From Chlorella sorokiniana (Eukaryota > Chlorophyta > Trebouxiophyceae > Chlorellales > Chlorellaceae), in contig CP084615.1 of NCBI GenBank assembly GCA_025917655.1, positions 744,001 through 808,000 of the forward strand: DNA of 64,000 nucleotides, written 5' to 3'. A program made the translations under genes and the position numbers. The notes beneath the pieces were generated by a model. It had not been told where the DNA came from and did not search any database. It saw only the letters and a program-made list of their open reading frames with translations. This document shows positions 61,101-64,000 of this stretch, piece by piece (within the stretch, counting starts at the first letter, position 1; every line of letters starts with the position of its first letter).

Positions 61101-64000
61101 CGCCGGCTTTGCCCCCTACCGCATCGAAAACTGCTCCCTGGAGACCCTGCACGCGCGCCAGCACAAGTGGGTGCCGCCCTCGTGGTTGTTTATGTTTGGG
61201 GGCACTACCAGGTGCTGTCAGCGTGCAGGGCTCGTCGCATGGGGCAGGCTCGTCCACTGCCAAGCTGCTTGCCGAGCCAGCTGGCGGGCATGCAATCGCC
61301 GTCCCTTGCCCCTCCCCGCCCCGCCTGGGCGCAGGGTGCGCGACCAGCAGGACGTGCTGCGCCCGTACTGCTCCCTGCACTACGCCTGGGACGAGCCCAG
61401 CCTGCCGCACCGGCTGGCGCTGGAGCTGCCGGGGGCGCGCCACCTGGGCACCTTCGACCTGGACAGGGTGCGGGAAGGGGGGCTAGGTGTGGATGTGTGT
61501 GGGGGTTGGGGGTTGGGGGGTTGGGGGGGCAATGATGGATGACGGGCGCAAGACATGCCTGGCGGATGATGCGCCGGCGTCGGGCGTGGAGAGCAGCGGC
61601 GGCGGGGCCGGGAGACCAAGAATGCGGTGCCCCTGGACTGCTGAACTTCTGCCCATCCCATTGCTGCTGATCCTGCTCATCGCTCATCACTGCCTTTGCT
61701 GCTCCCTCATCGCCATCTCCCTCCCCTCCCCGCATCTCTGCCCCCTCGACCGGCAGGTGGGCCAGGACGTCGAGCTGGCGGTGCCCGCCAAACGTGGCGA
61801 GCCGCAGCGGCGCGTGCGCGTGCTGGTGCGCAGCGAGGGGCCCACCCGCGTGCTGACCGTGCTGGACACGCGGCGCCACAGCCTGCCCGCCGCGCTCGCG
61901 GCAAATGGTGGCGGCGACGCCGACGCACAGGCGTCTGGGCGGGGGCTGCGGGGCCCGTGGGAGGCCTGGTCGCTGCCCAGCCTGGGGGCAAGGATCAGGA
62001 GCGGCGGCGGCGGGCCAAGGCGCCAGGTACGTGTGTGTGCGTGTGTGTGTTTGTGTGTGTGTTTCGGGGGGGAAGAGGGGCCAGGGCAGGGCAGCCAACA
62101 GAGCTGCCCCTTACTTGCTTCCTGTGCTTGTGAGCGTCTTGCCTGGGCTGGCCTGCGCCACCCACGCTACCCTGAACCCGCCGCTGGCAGCAGTGCACTT
62201 CCCGCAGCAGCCTGCCTCTGCCGAACCGGCTCCGTTCAGCCGCCCGCCGCGCCGCGCCCCCGCCCGCAGGCCCGCTGTGGGAGGTCAGCGCTGAGCTGGC
62301 CTGGCTGGGTGTGTCGCTGGTGGGTCCCGCCCGAGAGGTGGCCTACCTGCGTGCCGCCGGCCTGCGCGCGCGCCTGGCGGGCACCGCCGCACACCTGGCT
62401 GCTGACCTGGAGCTGCGCCGCCTGCAGGCAAGCAGGAAGGGGAGGGTTAAGCGGTGTGGGGGTCTGGGATGCGGGGGGTGGGGTGGGGGTGGGGGTGGGG
62501 GGGAGGGGGATGAAATCGTGGGGGCGAGCGCAAGGGGGTGGAAGGCCGGGGGGGGGTAGAAGCGGCAGGTAAAAGGGATGCGCGTGCTGTTTTGCCTGCG
62601 TTCCTGGCAGGCTCCGTTGCCGCTTTCCACTTCGCGCCCTGCCCCGACGCTTGACAACCCCTCTTTGCACGGGGAGTCTGAGGCGCTTTTGTCTGCCGAG
62701 CATGGAGTGTTGCCGCGTGGCCGACTGTTGGTTTCGCGCCGCCCCCGGCGCAGCTGGACAACCCGAGCCCCTGGGTGGCGCTGCCCGTCACGCTGCAAGC
62801 CCCTGCCCCCACCTCCCGCCTCACCTCCACCGTGGCGGCGGCGGTGGACGCGCAGCGCGCGCGGCCCTCACCGCCCGCCTCGCGCTGTGGCAGCGCCGCC
62901 CGCCGGCGTGGTGTGCCTGGAGGAAGCTGAGGTGCAGCTGGCCCCTGTGGCCGTATGCGTGGAGCAGCAGCACGCGCTCGCCCTGGCACACTTCCTCTCG
63001 GGCATGGCAGCGGGGCTGGCCGCGGCAACCGCCGCAGCGGCCGCAGCCGGCGGTGCGCCGGGTCCGACGTCGGCAGCGGAGCCCAGCGCTGCGGCGCGCC
63101 GCCCGGCGGCCTGCCGGGCCTGAGCCCCGAGGTCGGGCGCTGCTGAGCGGCCGCGGGGCCGCCCTGCTGGCGCCAGCGGAGCAAAAGGTGTACCTGGATG
63201 TGCTGCGCATCGCGCCGCTGGAGCTGGTCGTCACCTTCCTGCCCGCCCCCTTCCAGCCAGACCCGGGTGGGGCCTCGACGGGCTGCTTCCGCTTCCCTCT
63301 GGGCAGCGCTGCGTGCGAGCTGGCCGTGCAGGGGGCGCCGTGTGCGGCGCTCTCGGGCAGCAGCCAGGCCGTGCCCGGCTCCTTTCGCCTGCCGCGAGTC
63401 GCCGCCGTTGCCCCCACCCACACCTCCCTCCCCCTCCTGTGCATGCACGCACAATCACTCCTTCTCCCTGCCCCCTGCCTGCCCCCTGGCCGCCCGCAGG
63501 CCACCCGCGCCTGCTGGCCCTGCAGCGCGTGCTGTCGCTGGCCGATGTGGAGGACGCTCGGCTGCGCCTGGCGGCCCTGGAGCTGCGCTCGCCACTCATG
63601 GGGGCCTCCGCCCTGGCGCAGCTGCTGCAGGTGGGGCTGCAGGGCTGGGGGCGTGGGTGTCGGCGCTATGGGCAGCAGCCCTCGCCGCCTGCGGCGCCGC
63701 CATTGTCCCGGACCACCTGCCGCAACACTCGCTCCTCGCTCGTCGCCCCTGGAATGCGCCTGCCACCCTGGGGCCCCCTCCCATCATCCTCGCTTCCCAT
63801 CCACCCCACCCACCTTCTCCCATTCACCTCACCACAACCCCCACACGCTTTTCATGCGTTTTCAACCCCCTCCACACGCACACATACACCCACCGCCCCC
63901 ACCCACCCACCGCAGCGCCACTACTCCCGCGCCCTGCTGCCCGAGCTGGCCAAGCTGGTGGGGTCGGCCTCGCTGCTGGGCGACCCCGTGCGCCTGCTAC
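46433..64000 (+). CDS. VPS13: VPS13-family bridge-like lipid-transfer protein (3' end beyond window)
   Basis: Giant rod-shaped protein that carries phospholipids between membranes at contact sites. The ATG at 46433 opens the chorein N-terminus (VLHDALANSLGRILDISREQLRVSLWS, exon 46433-46535); exon 46691-47122 continues it (LTLEDVGIRRDAFEQLQLPV, PVVVELADVRLRFAL, LLNRLQLTVRRLHIEFE); exon from 47387 has VGLTLRCLHTC and LAVEGLALYWEPGS. The middle (about 48000-56000) is degenerate with Ala, Gly and Gln inserts. The VAB/SHR-binding part lies at about 56600-61500: YWLHNETGSALDVWL, LRNTTQLALEVGLQTPMG, LTLHNALPVPLDVAVS, LWVFNCTGVPVALRQSG, LLPRYLLINTLDVPIQY, APYRIENCSLETLHARQHK, LRPYCSLHYAWDEPSLPHRL. 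Then come VYLDVLRIAPLELVVTFLP (about 63190) and HYSRALLPELAKLVGSASLL at the edge. Many single-base breaks occur (e.g. about 46775, 46835). The ATG-binding and PH regions would lie to the right. Confidence 0.88.
47138..47188. repeat. Two-copy G-rich tandem repeat in a VPS13 intron
   Basis: Two adjacent copies of a roughly 24-bp purine unit (GGGGGAGAGGAGGGCAG core) in the intron after the chorein exon. The tract is G/A only on the plus strand. Confidence 0.7.
51976..52002. repeat. CAG tract coding poly-Gln in VPS13
   Basis: Nine consecutive CAG codons inside the middle part of the VPS13-like gene, preceded by PQSQ. Low-complexity insert between conserved repeats. Confidence 0.8.
52119..52154. 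repeat. GGC tract coding poly-Gly in VPS13
   Basis: About twelve consecutive GGC codons in the VPS13-like gene (Ala/Leu-rich strand before, frame change to a Cys/Trp-rich reading just after). A length error here could explain the local loss of frame. Confidence 0.75.
62035..62064. repeat. GT microsatellite in a VPS13 intron
   Basis: Run of GT dinucleotides with two interruptions directly after an exon that encodes WSLPSLGAR, at the start of an intron. Confidence 0.7.

Noticed and set aside
1-64000. tRNA, rRNA or viral insertions
   Set aside because: No cloverleaf with conserved T-loop, no rRNA core sequence and no capsid, integrase or polymerase motif were noticed on reading; this is not a substitute for a tRNAscan or HMM run.

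Overview
The window is nuclear DNA of a GC-rich green alga, most likely a chlorophyte of the Chlorella/Trebouxiophyceae type. The evidence is dense GT-AG introns (donors mostly GTGAG or GTGCG, acceptors GCAG), very high GC with Ala-, Gly- and Gln-rich coding sequence, genes on both strands without operons, and plant-type proteins: a Mn-type metal tolerance protein, a plastid 'lycopene-cyclase-like' flavoprotein and a mitochondrial 'embryogenesis-like' protein. TGTAA motifs, a typical green-algal polyadenylation signal, lie downstream of two genes. No organelle, prophage, CRISPR, rRNA or tRNA content was recognised.

Layout, left to right: pyridoxal kinase (+, 61-1732); small heat-shock protein (+, 2095-3309); two tandem paralogous Ala-rich coiled-coil genes (-, about 4123-7635 and 8876-12048, 5' exons unresolved); a giant ZNFX1-type RNA helicase with a CCCH finger, SF1 helicase core, NFX1 zinc-finger array and C-terminal RZ finger (-, 12846-24594); a manganese-type CDF/MTP transporter (-, 25007-27688); an unrecognised gene whose C-terminal half looks like a 2-oxoglutarate/Fe(II) dioxygenase, possibly TET/JBP-like (-, 28080-29978); a Gln-rich protein with Sfi1-like Trp repeats (-, 30636-33578 or beyond); a possible proteasome assembly chaperone 1 (+, 34094-35128); the plastid flavoprotein (-, 35324-38631); the embryogenesis-like protein (+, 38782-39606); a transcription elongation factor ELL homologue (-, 40498-43398); LSM7 (+, 43805-44350); the complex I assembly factor CIA30/NDUFAF1 (-, 44641-45978); and a VPS13-family lipid-transfer protein that starts at 46433 (+) and runs off the right edge.

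The genes do not form one pathway; this is an ordinary eukaryotic gene neighbourhood. Three divergent pairs share short intergenic regions of about 150-450 bp (flavoprotein/embryogenesis-like, ELL/LSM7, CIA30/VPS13), which probably act as bidirectional promoters. A fourth possible pair (Sfi1-like/PAC1-like) is less certain because the Sfi1-like 5' end is unresolved.

The points that most deserve follow-up are the dioxygenase-like gene, a roughly 140-bp direct repeat found downstream of it and of its neighbour, the tandem coiled-coil pair, and the ZNFX1-type architecture. Many genes show single-base frame breaks, mostly in or beside G or C runs, while the conserved protein continues in another frame. 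I read these mainly as sequencing or assembly indels, not pseudogenes, so exact proteins cannot be read straight from this sequence.
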